Part shown: positions 35,565-48,200 of the stretch, one piece after another
Numbering within the stretch: position 1 is the first letter of the stretch
How the letters are laid out: each line of letters opens with the position of its first letter
From: Peromyscus leucopus
Lineage: Eukaryota > Chordata > Mammalia > Rodentia > Cricetidae
Assembly: GCF_004664715.2 (NCBI RefSeq)
Contig: NC_051066.1
Span: 83,663,735-83,727,734, forward strand
Direction of reading: 5' to 3'
DNA: 64,000 nucleotides
The notes under the pieces: generated by a model
The model's database searches: none
What the model saw: only the letters and a program-made list of their open reading frames with translations
What the model was told of the DNA's origin: nothing
Position numbers and translations under genes: made by a program

Positions 35565-35858
35565 AAGGGTTAGAAAGACCTGTCAGTTGGTAAAACTGTT
35601 TGTACACAAGCACAAAGACCCTAATTTGATTACCAACATCCACATTTTAAAACCTTAGCATTAAAAAATCACATCTGTAATACCAGCACTGGGTAGGCAG
35701 AGATAGAAGACTCTCTGGAGTTCACTAACTGGCTAGTCTCATTAAATCAGCAAGCTCCAGGAGACCATATTTCAAAAAGTGAAAACCTAAGAAAGATGGC
35801 TAAAACTGGACCCCTGACTTCCACACTCATACATACACATATGCATGTACAGCCATAT
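35565..35858 (+). mobile_element. B4-type composite SINE
   Basis: Head 'agacctgtcagttggtaaaa' with 'ctaatttgattaccaaca', then 7SL-like 'atctgtaataccagcactgg' and 'aggcagagatagaagactc', then the terminal 'aactggacccctgacttcca' and 'acatacacatatgcatgtac'. It leads straight into the polypurine repeat. Confidence 0.75.
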
Positions 35859-35928
35859 AGAGAGAAAGAGAGGGGGAGGGAGAGGGAGAGGGAGAGGGTG
35901 AGGGAGAGGGAGAGGGAGAGGAGAGGGA

Positions 35929-36002
<74 letters not shown>

Positions 36003-36007
36003 GGGGA
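35859..36007. repeat. Polypurine (GGGAGA)n/(GA)n tract
   Basis: About 148 bases are purine only on the plus strand except for a single T at 35899. The first part is GGGAGA-type hexamers, the second a long pure GA repeat (about 35935-35999). Long mirror-symmetric purine tracts of this kind can form triplex (H-DNA). Predicted Ser-Leu or Arg-Glu frames are artefacts. Confidence 0.97.
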
Positions 36008-36054
36008 TCCTCAACAAAATTAGCCATCTTTTTCACTAATAAAAAAATATATCC

Positions 36055-36205
36055 AAGTGGTGCATGCCTTTAATTCCAGCACTCAGGAGGCAGAGCCAGG
36101 TGGAACTCTGTGAGATCAAGGCCAACTACAGAGTAAGTTTCAGGACAGGCGCCAAAGCTACACAGAGAAACATTGTCTCGAAACAAACAAACAAAAAAAA
36201 ATCTA
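36055..36205 (+). mobile_element. B1 SINE
   Basis: 'aagtggtgcatgcctttaat', 'tccagcactcaggaggcag', 'ggacaggcgccaaagctaca', 'cacagagaaacattgtctcg' and an 'aaacaaacaaacaaaa' tail give a nearly full-length, moderately diverged B1. Confidence 0.93.
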
Positions 36206-36779
36206 AATAAATACAATGAATAACAATAGAAGGAAATGCAATAAATGCATTAGACTGAGATTAATATATATGAAGAACAGTTTAGATCAAATGGATATGG
36301 GCACTTAATATAAAATATTGACATAAAAATTGATGTCTTACGGTGATTTATAACAGTGTTCAGGTTGTGAACATGGTTAACTTAGTTTTGTTCAACAAAT
36401 AGCCATTGAGAAAGAGTTATAAAATTCTTGCTAATCATCTATGTGATCTTAGAGGGTTAATACAGTAAAATATTATCTTATAAGTATATATCCTCCAGGT
36501 GAATTATCAGATGCCCTCCTAGTTCCACCAGACTCAATGAAATGAGGCATGGGCAATGAATGATCTCTAAAGTAGTGTTATAAGCATGTCTGGCATGAGA
36601 CAGATATGCAATAAGTGATATCAGTCTTAACTGAATGAGTGCCTTGTTACAGATGTTATCTTATTAATCATCATAACAAAGAAAAGGGTTTTACTTTCAA
36701 TTACACAATACAGAATTGGATAAAGAGTAAAGGATAGTGAATTGTCACAGGTTTACACTGACAGTAACAACTCAAACAA
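36206..36779. other. No gene or recognised repeat
   Basis: AT-rich spacer between a B1 and an inverted L1. Confidence 0.5.
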
Positions 36780-39085
36780 CCTCTCCTCTCTCATTGCTAA
36801 GAATGTTGAACACTTTAAAAAATATTTCTCAGCCATTTGTATTTCATCTTCTAAAAACTCTTCATTTTGTTCTATGCCTAATTTTTCAATTGAATTGTTT
36901 GTGTTCTTGATGCTTAATTTTTTAGTTTCTTATATAATCTAGATAATAATTCTGTCTGATGTATAACTGGTGAAGTTTTTTTTCCCATTCTGTAAGCTTA
37001 CATTTTCTCTCAAGTGATAGTGACCTTTGCTATACAGAAACTGTTAAATTTTATAAGGACCTATTTATATATTGTTAGTCTTAATGGCTTTACTATCAGG
37101 ATCCTGATCAGAATCCTGTGTCAATGAATTCTAAAGTATTCCCCACTTTCTCCTCTATCAGATTCAGTATATTAGGATTCACGTTGGGGTCCTTGGTACA
37201 TGTGGATTGAGTTTTGTGCCATGTGTGAGATAAAGAATGAGATTTATTCTTCTACATGTAGTTATTCAGTTTGATGAGCACAATTTGCTGATAATGTCTT
37301 TTCTCTGATGTATATTTTTTTAATCAAAAGTCAGGTGGCTATAGGATTTTGTGTTGTTATGTGAGTCTTCACCTTTATTCTGTTGAACAATCAATCTATT
37401 TTTATACTAGTACCATACTGCTTTTATTAGTATAGCTCTACAGTATTTGAAATATGGGATGGTGATACCACCAAGAGGTTCATTGTTATTGATCAGCATT
37501 GTTTTATCTATCTTGAGTATTTTTAATTCCCTTATGAAATTGTATGTTGGTATTTCAATCTCTGTGAAAGTTGTACTAAATTTTGACTGGGAATGCATTG
37601 AACCTGTAAATTCCTTTGATAGGACAGACATTTCCACAATACTTATCTCACCAAACAAAGAATGTAATAGGTCTTTCCATCTTCTGACATCTTCTTCAAT
37701 TGAGAGTTTATCTTACCAAAGTCAGAATGGCTAACTATGTTCCAAAGAAGAAAAAAACAAGAAGGACAAATGCTGGCATGGATAAGTGGCTGAAGGGGAA
37801 CACTTAATTGCTATTAATGGGAATATAAACTGGAACAGTCACTATGAAAATAATTACAAAGGTTCTTTCAAAAGCTGAAAATAGATCTGCCACAAGAACC
37901 AGCTATCTAGCCATACCATGTTTGTTATAGACCCAAAAGACTCTATGTACTTCTTCAGATATACTTGGTCATCCGTGTTCATTACTGCTCTATTCACAAT
38001 AACCAGAGAATGGAAAAAATCCTAGGTGTCCATCAACTGGTGAATGGATAATGAAAATTCAGTGTATTTGCACAATGGAGTATTACTTGGCTATTATAAA
38101 AAATGAAGTCATAAAATTTGCAAGTAAACAAATCAAGACAATCATTCTGAGTGCAGACTCAGAAGGACAAACATCACACATTTTCTCTCACTTGATGATA
38201 CTAGTCTTTAATCTTTGGATATGTGTACTTCATCTGGGATACCCATAAATGGCAGGAAATTACTAAGGACCCATGGGGAGAGTAGGTAAATTCAAGGGAT
38301 AAAAGATATAATTCATTGATATAAAGGTTTAGAAAGGGAATTATGGAAATGGAAGGAATAAATTGAGGTGTGTGAGGACATAAAGAAGAGAGAAACTGGG
38401 AAAGATAAATAACACTAATAACTTTTAGACTTTTTTGAAAAGTCATATGGAAACTTACTAATGTTTAAGCTTTCTAAAATAGATCTACATACATACATAA
38501 AAAGAGATCAAATGGAGAATTTTGCCCCTAAATGGACCATATATACTATATCTCTTTTTCAAAAGGCTCAGGGATAATTATGGAAGAAATATAAGAGCCA
38601 GAGGCAGTAGAGGACTACAAGGAAGCAGTATCTTCTGGACACAACAGAACAACCACACACATGAACTCACAGCAATTGTAACAGCAGGCAGAAGACCTGT
38701 GTAAGTCCAAACCAGGACAAATCCCTTCATGGAGAGGCAGGTCAAATTCTACCATGGACAGGAGAATTGAGCACAAAGTTCCACCCCTGGATGAGGGGAT
38801 ATTGGCAACTGTTAGCTGCTAGGAGAGTAAATTTCAGGTTTTGTTTTGTTTTATCAGGGTGTAGCCTATGGTAAGTCAACCTTGCTCCACTCAAAGGCCA
38901 TATATTCCAGATTATTTGAGAAGCACATATTGATCTTGATGGGTAAAGAAGGGGTGGGTCCCACAAAGTTGGATGGGAAGATAAAACAGTACGTATCTGG
39001 GAAGACTTGGAAAGAGAGTATGAATATGAGAAAAACATTTTGTATAAAATTATCAGATAACTAATAATAATATATATAAAGAAGT
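36780..39085 (+). mobile_element. Second L1 insertion with inverted 5' segment (twin-primed, older)
   Basis: 36780-37708 is L1 ORF2 on the minus strand ('cccattctgtaagcttacat', 'acatgtagttattcagtttg', 'taccatactgcttttattag', 'ccatcttctgacatcttctt'). From 37709 the plus strand carries the next part of ORF2 ('ttaccaaagtcagaatggct', 'cacaatggagtattacttgg') and an Lx-type 3' UTR ('agccagaggcagtagaggac', 'cacaacagaacaaccacaca', 'gaactcacagcaattgtaac', 'gagaattgagcacaaagttc'), ending near 39085. The outer end of the inverted part (near 36780-36800) and the start of the direct part are near neighbours in L1, missing only about 50 bases, as in a twin-priming inversion. No target duplication was seen, so the event is old. 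Confidence 0.75.
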
Positions 39086-39279
39086 CAAATGATAATACCA
39101 ATCCTCAACTTATGAATTCTTACTTTGTCTTCCATTGGCTGTTGACAGTCTGCCTAATAAAAGGAAGTAGAACTCTTTGCATCCAAGGAAAACATAGTTG
39201 GAGTCTGGTATTTCAAAAGCCTTTTATGTAGCCTTCAACTCTTTCTTGTCAGCCCTCTTCCTACTTAATTACAGCACAG

Positions 39280-39647
39280 TGTAGCTGGAGTTTTCTTGTG
39301 TCCCACCTGGTCCTGCAGCCACTAGAGCCCTATTAAACACACAAAGGTTTATATTACTTACAAACTGCATGTTCTATGGCAGGTCTCTTGCTAGCTAGCT
39401 CTTATATCTTAAATTAACCCATTTCTATAAATCTATACTTTGCCACATGGCTTGTGGCTTACCAATACCTTTACATCTTGCTTCTCCTGGCAGCAGCTCA
39501 CAGCATCTGCTTTGCCTCTCCTTTCTCTTCCTATCTGTTTGGATTTCCCACCTGCCTCTAAGATGCCTTGCCATAGGCCAAACAGCTTTATTTATCAACC
39601 AATCAGAGCAACACATATTCACAGCATACAGAAAGACATCCACAGCA
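39280..39647 (-). mobile_element. Solo LTR, class II ERV type
   Basis: Minus strand TGCTGTGGATG...CCAGCTACA, 368 bp, flanked by a perfect six-base duplication GCACAG (39274-39279 and 39648-39653). It shares with the LTRs at 6807 and 25514 the blocks 'acttacaaactgcatg', 'cttatatcttaaattaaccc', 'atttctataaatctatactt', 'tatttatcaaccaatcagag' and 'cagcatacagaa'. No internal viral region is present. 39086-39273 and 39654-40204 show nothing recognised. Confidence 0.9.
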
Positions 39648-40204
39648 GCACAGTGCAATGACAGACTGTTAAATAAAGCAGGAAGGGCAAAGAAACAACT
39701 TTCAGAACTTTAACTGTGTTACATCCCTGTTTTTTCTGGTACAACTTCTTGAACACACAATGAAGGCAACAGAGATAAGTATCTCACATAATTCAAATTA
39801 TGACTGACACACATTCTCAAGGAAGCAAAATAATATGCCATAAACCATCGAAGTCATGCTCCCAAACTTTCTTAACACATAAGCAAATTAAACAAATATT
39901 TAACAGAGAATTAATGTTTGCTAGACAGTGTCTATGATAAAGTGGTAAGCCAAGCATAAAATGGTGTGCAATTAGCATGAAATAAAAGACAAGACAAATT
40001 ATGTGAAATCAGAAAGGAACAGAGAAAGACCACATGTTCAGTGAATGAGAGACTTTAGATTATGAAAAATGCAGGAAAGTGTAGTAAGGACGCAGCCAAT
40101 TTTGCTTACATGGTTATACCCTGCCAAAGAACAAACCCTACAAGCCATTTATAGTGCCACTAAATCTTCAAATGTGCCATTGAATTCTTTAGTACCTAAC
40201 ATTT

Positions 40205-41430
40205 TTTATTTTTTAAATTTTCCCCTTTCATTAAAAAATATATTCTATTTACATACAATATACCTTGATTACAATTTCCCCTCCCTCTACTCCTAGTTCC
40301 TTCCTACCACCCTTCTCCTCTAGATCCACTCCCTTTCTGTCCCTCATTAGAAAAGAATAGGGTTCTAAGAGGAAACAACAAAACATAGCAGAATAAAAAA
40401 TATAATAAGCTAAAACAAAAAACATCACATCAAAGTTGGACAAGGTAAATCAACACAAGGAAAAAGCCCCAAGAGAAGGCACAAGAATCAGCAACCCACT
40501 CATTCACACACTTGTATCACACCATAATAATGCTAAACTGAAAGGTATACTATATACTTAGAAGACCTGATATAGATCCACGTAGGCCCTATGCATGCTG
40601 CTTCAGTCTCTTCAAGTTCCTGTAATCTTTGCTTAGTTGATTTAGAAGGCCTTGTTCTCCTGGTATCCTCCTTCTTTTCTAGCTCTTACACAGTTTTCCC
40701 ATCCTCTTACAAGGGGTTGCCTAGGCAAGGTGGGGTAGAATTTGATGAAGACAACCCATTTAGAACTGTGTTCCAAGGTCTCTGTCTGAATAATGGCCAG
40801 CTATAAGTCTCTGTATTTGTCCCCATCACTTGTAAGAGGAAGTTTCTCTGATGATGACAGAATAAAGACTGATCTATGAGTAGAGCAGACTATCATTAGA
40901 AGTCATTTTATTGTTATTTTTTTTTCTAGACCAGTAGTAGTATTTGGTTTTACCCCACATCTCTGGACTATCTAATCTCTGGTTCTTGGTCATTCTGGCA
41001 GTGTCGGATATGGGTCCCATCTTGTGGAGTAGGCCTTAAGTCAAATCAGACATTGGTTGGTTACTCCTACAAGCTTTGTGCCACCCTTGGCCTAGTATAT
41101 TTAATAGGCAGGACAGATTGTAGATCAAAGGTTTTGTGGCTGGGTTTATATTTATGTTTCTCTTTTGGTAGCCTGCAGTAGTGTACCTTCCTCTACCAAC
41201 GATACTAGAACATGGAGGTGAGAGTTCTATGTAGGCACCAGCTCAACCTCTTCATGTTCATTGAGGTGTGGGTGTTGTCTTTAGCAATGGGACCTTGTTG
41301 TCATTTTGTGGAGAGCAACCTATTGTATTGGTAACAGGGATTTCCATCGGAACCCTTTGGCCAACAGCTCAACTGAACATAACCCAGTCCTGGTAATGAA
41401 AGCTTCTTTTGTTGAAAAGACATTGCTAAA
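40205..41430 (-). mobile_element. Lx-type L1 3' UTR, reverse orientation
   Basis: A long reversed Lx 3' UTR, in order: 'gattacaatttcccctccct', 'cctctagatccactcccttt', 'agaaggcacaagaatcagca', 'gatttagaaggccttgttct', 'aggcaaggtggggtagaatt', 'catttagaactgtgttccaa', 'cattggttggttactcctac', 'ggcaggacagattgtagatc', 'gtgtgggtgttgtctttagc', 'gtggagagcaacctattgta'. About 1.2 kb, moderately diverged, without ORF2. Similar 'ctaacatttttta' and 'ctaaaacattttgaa' at the two edges may be a worn target duplication. Confidence 0.8.
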
Positions 41431-41516
41431 ACATTTTGAATAAGGTTCCCAGTCCTCATCATGGATTAGAGAACTATAATTAGTAGCCTGTTTTACGAGG
41501 CCAGAAAACTGAAAAG

Positions 41517-41518
<2 letters not shown>

Positions 41519-41558
<40 letters not shown>
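41519..41558. repeat. (GT)20 microsatellite
   Basis: Pure GT repeat followed by imperfect TGTA-rich sequence to about 41600. Confidence 0.97.
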
Positions 41559-41561
<3 letters not shown>

Positions 41562-41944
41562 GTGTATGTATGTAGTATGCATGTATGTACACATATATAA
41601 TCATTCATATAAATTAAAATAAATATATGTAAATTAGACATATGAAGAAAAAAGAGAAGGAAAGATGATAGAGAAAATATGTGTCTCACAAATGATAAGA
41701 TGGTATTCTGGTTCTGGTAAGGAACTTTCTCCAATGTCTGAATATCAAGTCCTGTGGGGCACTTAAGTTTTTTTGACCCTTAAGTTTTCTACCTCAGCCT
41801 TATCTGAATGGGTAGGCCACAGTCATTGCCTAATCCTTCATATGCCAAATCCTTCTTATGCTGTTCATACAGCCTTTGTATTTCTGTATTTTGAAATAAC
41901 CCAATGCATTGTTATTTCAACTTCCAGTTATAGTCATCAGGTTT

Positions 41945-41960
41945 TACATTTATTTATTTA

Positions 41961-42002
<42 letters not shown>

Positions 42003-42135
42003 TAGTAAATGTGTAGAGGCCAGAAGGCAACTTGCAGGAATGGGTTCTTTCCTGCTACCATGTGTGTTTTGGGGACTGAACTTAGGTATTTAGGCTTGAC
42101 AGCAACTGCTCTTACCCATTGAGCCATGTTACCCT
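41945..42135 (-). mobile_element. B3/B2-type SINE, reverse orientation, with (GT)20
   Basis: 'tagaggccagaaggcaactt', 'gcaggaatgggttctttcct', 'ggggactgaacttaggtatt' and 'cttacccattgagccatgtt' are the reversed body and tRNA-like head of a B3/B2-type element. The GT repeat at 41962-42001 occupies its A-rich tail position. Confidence 0.85.
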
Positions 42136-43317
42136 CCTCATTTAGTTCTTACATTAAACTCTTCCTGTTAAAATTACTCTATGAGTTTTCTCTGTGTTGT
42201 TCTCACCTTTAGTTTCCATCTGTACACAAACACACATATATGTACTCCAAGTTCAACACACTTTAGATATTTACACTTAAATATAACTGTATATATGACA
42301 ATCACTAATGGAATGAATTTTTTCAAAAATATTTATTATTCATCATTATAATATGTCTAAATTGCCAAGAAAATATATCTTATCTACACTAAGCATGAAA
42401 AATTAATTACAAATGTATCATATTAGGACATATTTAGTTTTGCCTACCAGTCTCTGGAGAGATGACAAGCCAGGACTAGTTATTTGGAGTTCCAGGTCTG
42501 ATCCTGGGCTGCCACATTGCACAGTTGGGTTTTGTGCCTTGAGTCTAATCTGGATTCACTGAAGCCTTCTGACTCATTGCCATGGCTCTTTCTAACACTG
42601 AGTGCACATATGCTCTTCCCACCCACACAAAGTTTGTGTTGGTGTCACCTGCTATGGCAGCCTTGCCTACATGCTTCTCATCTGTGTGAACAGTTCTGTT
42701 TCTGTGTGAAACTCCACTACTGAATCAGATAGAGAAATAGATTTCTCCACTGATGCTAACCAGAACACCATCACCAAGGAAAAAGTCTCTTCTCTGAGGT
42801 TTCATTCTGTAAGATATTTCCTGGCTATAAGAAACAGGCTTGCAAGGCAATGTGTTTCTTTATTGCCGGAGCTGTTGACTCTAATTTGGGAAAGGAAGTG
42901 CTAAGAAGCCTTTTAAGATTCAAGGCAAATTCAGAAACAGTCGTTGGAAGTTCTAAATCTCGTGTCTGAAATAAGATACCAGGATATCAGGGTATCCCTG
43001 AATATATCTACCTCTAAGTCATTAATATAAAAACAAACACTAGTTCATCACCACGAACTAGTATATAAACCTCAGCAGGTTTAAAGAACAAAAAATGGAA
43101 ACATTCTAAATATTCAGCACAAATCAGTTAGTCAAATAAACCATGCTTTCTTCCCACAGTGTATTAGTGGACTACCACTAAAAATGGCAAGGAGAAATGA
43201 TCCTCGTGTATTATTAGGCTGCCAAAAAATATTTCATGAAACAGTAAATGGCAATATTTCTTTTAAGCATATGTATATACACAGAAATATACTCCTGCTA
43301 ATATCCCACACAAATAA

Positions 43318-43318
<1 letters not shown>
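42136..43318. other. No gene or recognised repeat
   Basis: Unique-looking sequence; the 68-codon frame at 42517-42723 resembles no known protein. Confidence 0.5.

Positions 43319-43362
<44 letters not shown>
43319..43362. repeat. (CA)22 microsatellite
   Basis: Pure CA repeat flanked by AT-rich DNA. 43363-43847 holds nothing recognised. Confidence 0.98.
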
Positions 43363-43364
<2 letters not shown>

Positions 43365-43847
43365 TAGGTGGATGGGTGTTTTCTATGGGTAATAGGATTA
43401 GAGAGGACTTTCATTACCTTGCATTGGATTTTATGAAGACCATAAACTCTTTCAAAGGCTCAGATTTCTTATATAATTAGAAAATGTTGCAGATCTTAAA
43501 ATCATAAAAATGTTTGAGTTCTGTCATGATTTCTAAAGTCAATTGAAACCATAATCTCTAATATGGATTTAGAATAGCAACACTCTTATGCTTTCTTTCC
43601 TTGCTATTCATTTTAAAACTTTCTCCTTGACCAAAACTAATTGCTCACTTCATCAACTCAGGGAACAAAAACTAACCCTTTGAAATAGTTTCCAATTCAT
43701 AGCTGAAGTTAACCAGTTACTCAGCAGTTTAATTCCCTGAGATATAGGCACCATGGATATTGCTTTATCTACTAAATGGGTGGAGAGATTAAATAATTAG
43801 GAAGAAAAAGAGGAAAGATAACAAAGACTGTAAAGGAGGAAAGTTAA

Positions 43848-43999
43848 GATAAATAGATATATAGAGAGATTATAGATAAGTAGGTAATTGATAAATAGAA
43901 CATACATAAGTAGATAATAAAGTAGTGATAGACAGATGGTAGATAAAGAGTAGATAGATGATAAATGATAAACAGATAGATAATAGATGATAGATAGAC
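43848..43999. repeat. Degenerate (GATA)n tract
   Basis: About 150 bases of imperfect GATA/GATAA units ('gatagataatagatgatag'). It is an old tetranucleotide repeat; no spacer structure as in CRISPR. Confidence 0.9.
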
Positions 44000-44239
44000 T
44001 CTACTTCTCATGAAAAACAAAAGCACAAAAATATCGTTTTCCAAAAAGTTCCTGATCTTCCACAAAGGCAGTCCTGCTTTTAAGAAAAAAATATTTCTAA
44101 AGGTGAGAAAATAGCCATGGAAACCAGTATGAAAAAATTAATAAGTGTAGCATATAAAAAGAATTAGATTACACTTGCTATCAATTTGCTTTTCAGGTCT
44201 AAGAAAACGTATATCATTCTCTATTTGTGCATCTGCTTT

Positions 44240-44465
44240 GTTTTGTTTGTTGTTCGTTATTGTTTTTTCACATAGGGTCTCATGTATTCCAGTCTGGCTT
44301 AAAACTCATTATATAATGTTATTATGTAGTCAAAGATTATCTTGAACTTCTGATGATTCAATCTCCATTTCCTGAGTACAGGCCTGTGCCACCATGCCTA
44401 GCTTGCATGGTGTTGAAGACTATGCCCAGGGCTTCAGGCATGTAACTGAGCTATATCCCCAAGCA
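44240..44465 (-). mobile_element. Old B1/B4-type SINE, reverse orientation
   Basis: 'tttgttttgtttgttgttcg' tail complement, 'catagggtctcatgtattcc', 'gtcaaagattatcttgaact', 'gcctgtgccaccatgcctag' and a tRNA-like end 'taactgagctatatcccca' follow the order of a reversed composite SINE. Confidence 0.7.
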
Positions 44466-44727
44466 ATCATTCTCTGTTTCTCTTACTCTTTTCAGCTTGA
44501 TTGCTTACTTGCCTAGAAAATAATCTTAATGAATTATTTACTGTGTAATAGCAGACAATGCTAAATTCTCATGACCAAATTTTGACTTTAATTAAAATAA
44601 TGTAATTATCAAAAATTATTATTACCACTAATACAATTGTGTTTATGATATTCCACATGTATTTGATAAGCCGTTAGTTGGCAGTATCTAATTTAGTGTT
44701 CTCAGTTTTCCTAACAGGAAAGCATTG

Positions 44728-45285
44728 ATTTTTTATTAATTAATTAATTTATTTTTCTCTCAAATATTATATTCCGACCACAGGTTCCTCTCCCTCCTGT
44801 CCTCCCAGTCCCACCTTCGTACTTCCTCTCTCCCCCACATCCATTCCTCCATTTCCCTTCAGAAAACAAATCTCCTAGGCATAACAACGAAGCATGCCGT
44901 AACAAGTTACTAGAAGACTAGGCACATACCCCCAAATCAAGGCAACCTAGTAGGAGGAAAGGGATCCAAAAAGCAGGCAAAAGAGTCAGAAACAGCCTCT
45001 GCTCCCACTGTTAGGAGTCCCACAAGAACACCAAGCTACACAACCATACACATAAGTAGAGAACCGAGCTCAGACACAGCTGGAATCCCTAATTGTAACT
45101 CCAATCTCTGTAAGTCCCATTGAGCCATGGGTAGTTGACTCTGTGGACTCTGTTCTTGTGGTTGGTGTCTTTGACCCCTCTGGATTCTACAATCCTCCCC
45201 CTTCTTTCCAGGGATTCCTCAAGCTCTGTCTAAGGTTTGGCTGTGGCTTTCTGCATCTTCTATCACTCAGGTAGGCATTGTTATC
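44728..45285 (-). mobile_element. L1 3'-UTR fragment, reverse orientation
   Basis: Opens with 'attaattaattaatttattt' (tail complement), then C-rich 'ctctccctcctgtcctccca', 'gctcccactgttaggagtcc', 'cacaagaacaccaagctaca' and 'aaggtttggctgtggctttc'. These are the same blocks as the L1 at 52303 and 25262. 5'-truncated, no ORF. Target duplications are not clear. Confidence 0.8.
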
Positions 45286-48200
45286 TTCATGAGAGAAACT
45301 GGTATCAGAGAAATTTAGTGACTTGCTGAAATGACACAGGAAGAACTCAAACAAAACTGTGCTTGGTGCATATGCGTGTTTCCTTTCCATTGTCTTAAGT
45401 TGTTGATTTTCACATGTGGTTTGCAGTGGTCTTGCAGACACCCAGCCAAGGCAGTTGGGTTCCTCAAGCTCAAGGATGTAAGGCTTATTGGCAGAAATTA
45501 TAGTCACCAAGGGCTTTACTGCCAGTGACTAAAAGAAGAAAAGACAAAGGAAAGATCAGATCAAAAATGCAACCAGACACTGTTCTTCCTTTTGGTTTCC
45601 AGGGGCTGGGGTTAGGGTGGGTTTTATAATCACATTGGCATCTGATAGTGAAGACATACCATTACACAAGTATAAATTAATTGCTTTGTCAAATGTGAAG
45701 TAACTCAAGAGGTAGTTTCAGAAAGCCCTCTCTACAGAGAGCAAAGTAAGCATTGTGGTTGAAGGAGAAATCCAAATGCAGGTAAAACTCATATCAATTC
45801 AATGTGTTCATTTTCTATTTAAGATCTATGGAAGACAAGGAATCCATGATTCCACAGACAGGAAGCTAGTATTCTAAAAGCAGTTGGTGAGTTGCTAAGA
45901 ATTCACTGGAATTGCTATTTCCCCCCTGTTATTCTGGTGCCCATATTATACAGATCTATCCCAACTACAGAGTTTTACAAAAGTCCAGAGACAGAGAGAA
46001 GTGCAAATATTACAGGGATTATTAAATATTGTGTTGTATATGTGACCTATCACATTTATTCTTAAAAAAATAATTTCTTCTATCTAATGAAGACAACCTT
46101 TCAAATGACTTTTATTTGGGCTTTCCTTTTCTATTACAAACTAATATACATTTATGATCTAAAATGTTAAAATTATGGAGGAAAAAAATGAATTCCTTTC
46201 TGTGGTGGCAGGTTGACAATCTCATGTGTTGATTGGCTTATCAGGAGTGGTTGTGTGGTTCTCTTCCTAACTGCATGCTCAAAGGAGTTAGGTGGTAACA
46301 TGGATTTCATCATAAGAAAATTACTTACACCATGTGCATTGGCAAACACATCAGAATAGTACCAGTGAAAAGCAGCTGCTAAACAGTCATCATCATTCTA
46401 CTGTCTAAAACTCCAGCCAATCAAAATTTGAAGGGAGTTTAAATTATAAACCAGATCATCTGTCTTCGATCTCTAATGTATCATTCTCAAAAAGGGGGGG
46501 GGGGCGGTGAAGACTTTTGCCTCAGTAAACAATTTAAAAAACATGCTTTTTGAGTTCTAACTGCAGAAGCCCACAGTGGCTGAGATCATTAGCATTCGTC
46601 AGGCATAAGAAAAAACTCTTTGTAAGTTTTCTCTCCCCCACCTTTAAAAAAGAATTTGAGTCAATAATACCAACATCCACAGCCCTTTAGAGACTTTCCC
46701 TATGCCCAAGTAGTTTCATTAGTGCATGGTTCTTAATGACAGCCTTTCTGAGCTTTGTGCTGATGGCCAAGAAGGAGAGTTGTTGGCCTCCTCCTTAGAC
46801 TTTTGAATTTCTACTTGAGGTTCCAAATTATGTACACCAAGACACTATGTGGGTGGGAAACAGGACCCGAGAGTCACCCTAGTTTACTTTTATCCTCTTA
46901 CTTTATGGTCTATTTTCTGCTTGTCACCACCTTAGTACAAACATGAGGAACTTATTTTTCTAGGGATTTCATTAGTTCAATGAGGGCCATTTGAAACATA
47001 AGACTTATTTTTTCCATACTTACTCACATACAGTCAATATTCACCAAGCATAAAAATGATATTTTGTCCACCAGAGGGCACTCCTATTGTTCCAAGTCCA
47101 GAGCTAAGGATTATGGAACTCTGAGGGGAGAGCCTAGAGTCAGAATGAGAGAAATCCCAGGACTACTCAAGTCTTCGATGAATGCCAGACAGAACATTAA
47201 AAATAAATTTTCTTTGCTTCATTTTAAATCTTCTCTTTCCATCCCTTCACACCCTCCCCTCCACCATACATATGAGAAAAAAATCTCAAGCATACTCATG
47301 AATTCAATGTAAGGTGTATGTCAAGGGGGAGTTGGAGATCGTGGTGAAATCGTATTCCACATTTTCATCAAAGAGACTATATTTATTTCTTTAAAAATGT
47401 AGCGACATGGAGAATATGAAAAAATGACAAGAAATTGGTTTTCATAAAGTTACATCTTGGTGATTTAAGACAAAACCTCTCAAGTTGTTTTCCCATCACA
47501 AAGCTGAGGAATAACATGCTTCAGATGACAGGGCTTTTGCCATTCTCCTGGAACCTTACACTTCTCAAGTGTTAGGAAAACCAGAGGCCGCCAAGGACTG
47601 TGGTCTAGTGTGTTGACAGCCTTGGCCGCGTTAACCCAAAGTCTCACGAAAACAAAATAAACTTGATTTCTGAGATATGTTGTACAGCTCATTAGTGGTT
47701 TCCACACAGTGTTGTATATTGATCTGAAAAAATCTTCCTTACACGTCCACCTATGTTCCTATCTTTTCCAAACATTCCAAACTATGAACCAATTAGACTC
47801 TAGAAATTGTTAAATTTCAGACAGTAGGTCAGGGGTAAGAGTTCTTCATCATTCCAGTTATATTACTATGTCAAATTGAAAAAAAAATTAAACCTATTTC
47901 TGTTTCACAATCACTCACCAATTAAGTCTCCAGATGATCTTATTTTAACAATATTTTGTTGGATCACTTTAAAGATGCACTGAAATCCAGCTCTTAGATA
48001 GCTGTATAATACAAATGCATATATCACAAATATGTAACAAAACAAATAAAGTAATTTAACTTTTTTTTCTAATCTTGGAAAATGGTAACAAAGTAATTAT
48101 CAGAGAACAGCAGATGAACAGTCAGAAGTTTGACTTTTTCAGGTGGTCCCAAATTGTCAGGTATTATAAAGCTTTGAAAAAAATAAACTGCCAGTTGGCA

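Noticed and set aside
35787..36036. Ser-Leu, Ser-Pro and Arg-Glu rich frames
   Set aside because: Translations of the polypurine/polypyrimidine repeat.
43848..43999. Periodic repeat that might suggest a CRISPR array
   Set aside because: Degenerate GATA tetranucleotides with no unique spacers, in a mammalian genome.
46493..46503. G11 run as a G-quadruplex
   Set aside because: A single G run without three further runs nearby; an intramolecular quadruplex with normal loops is not supported.
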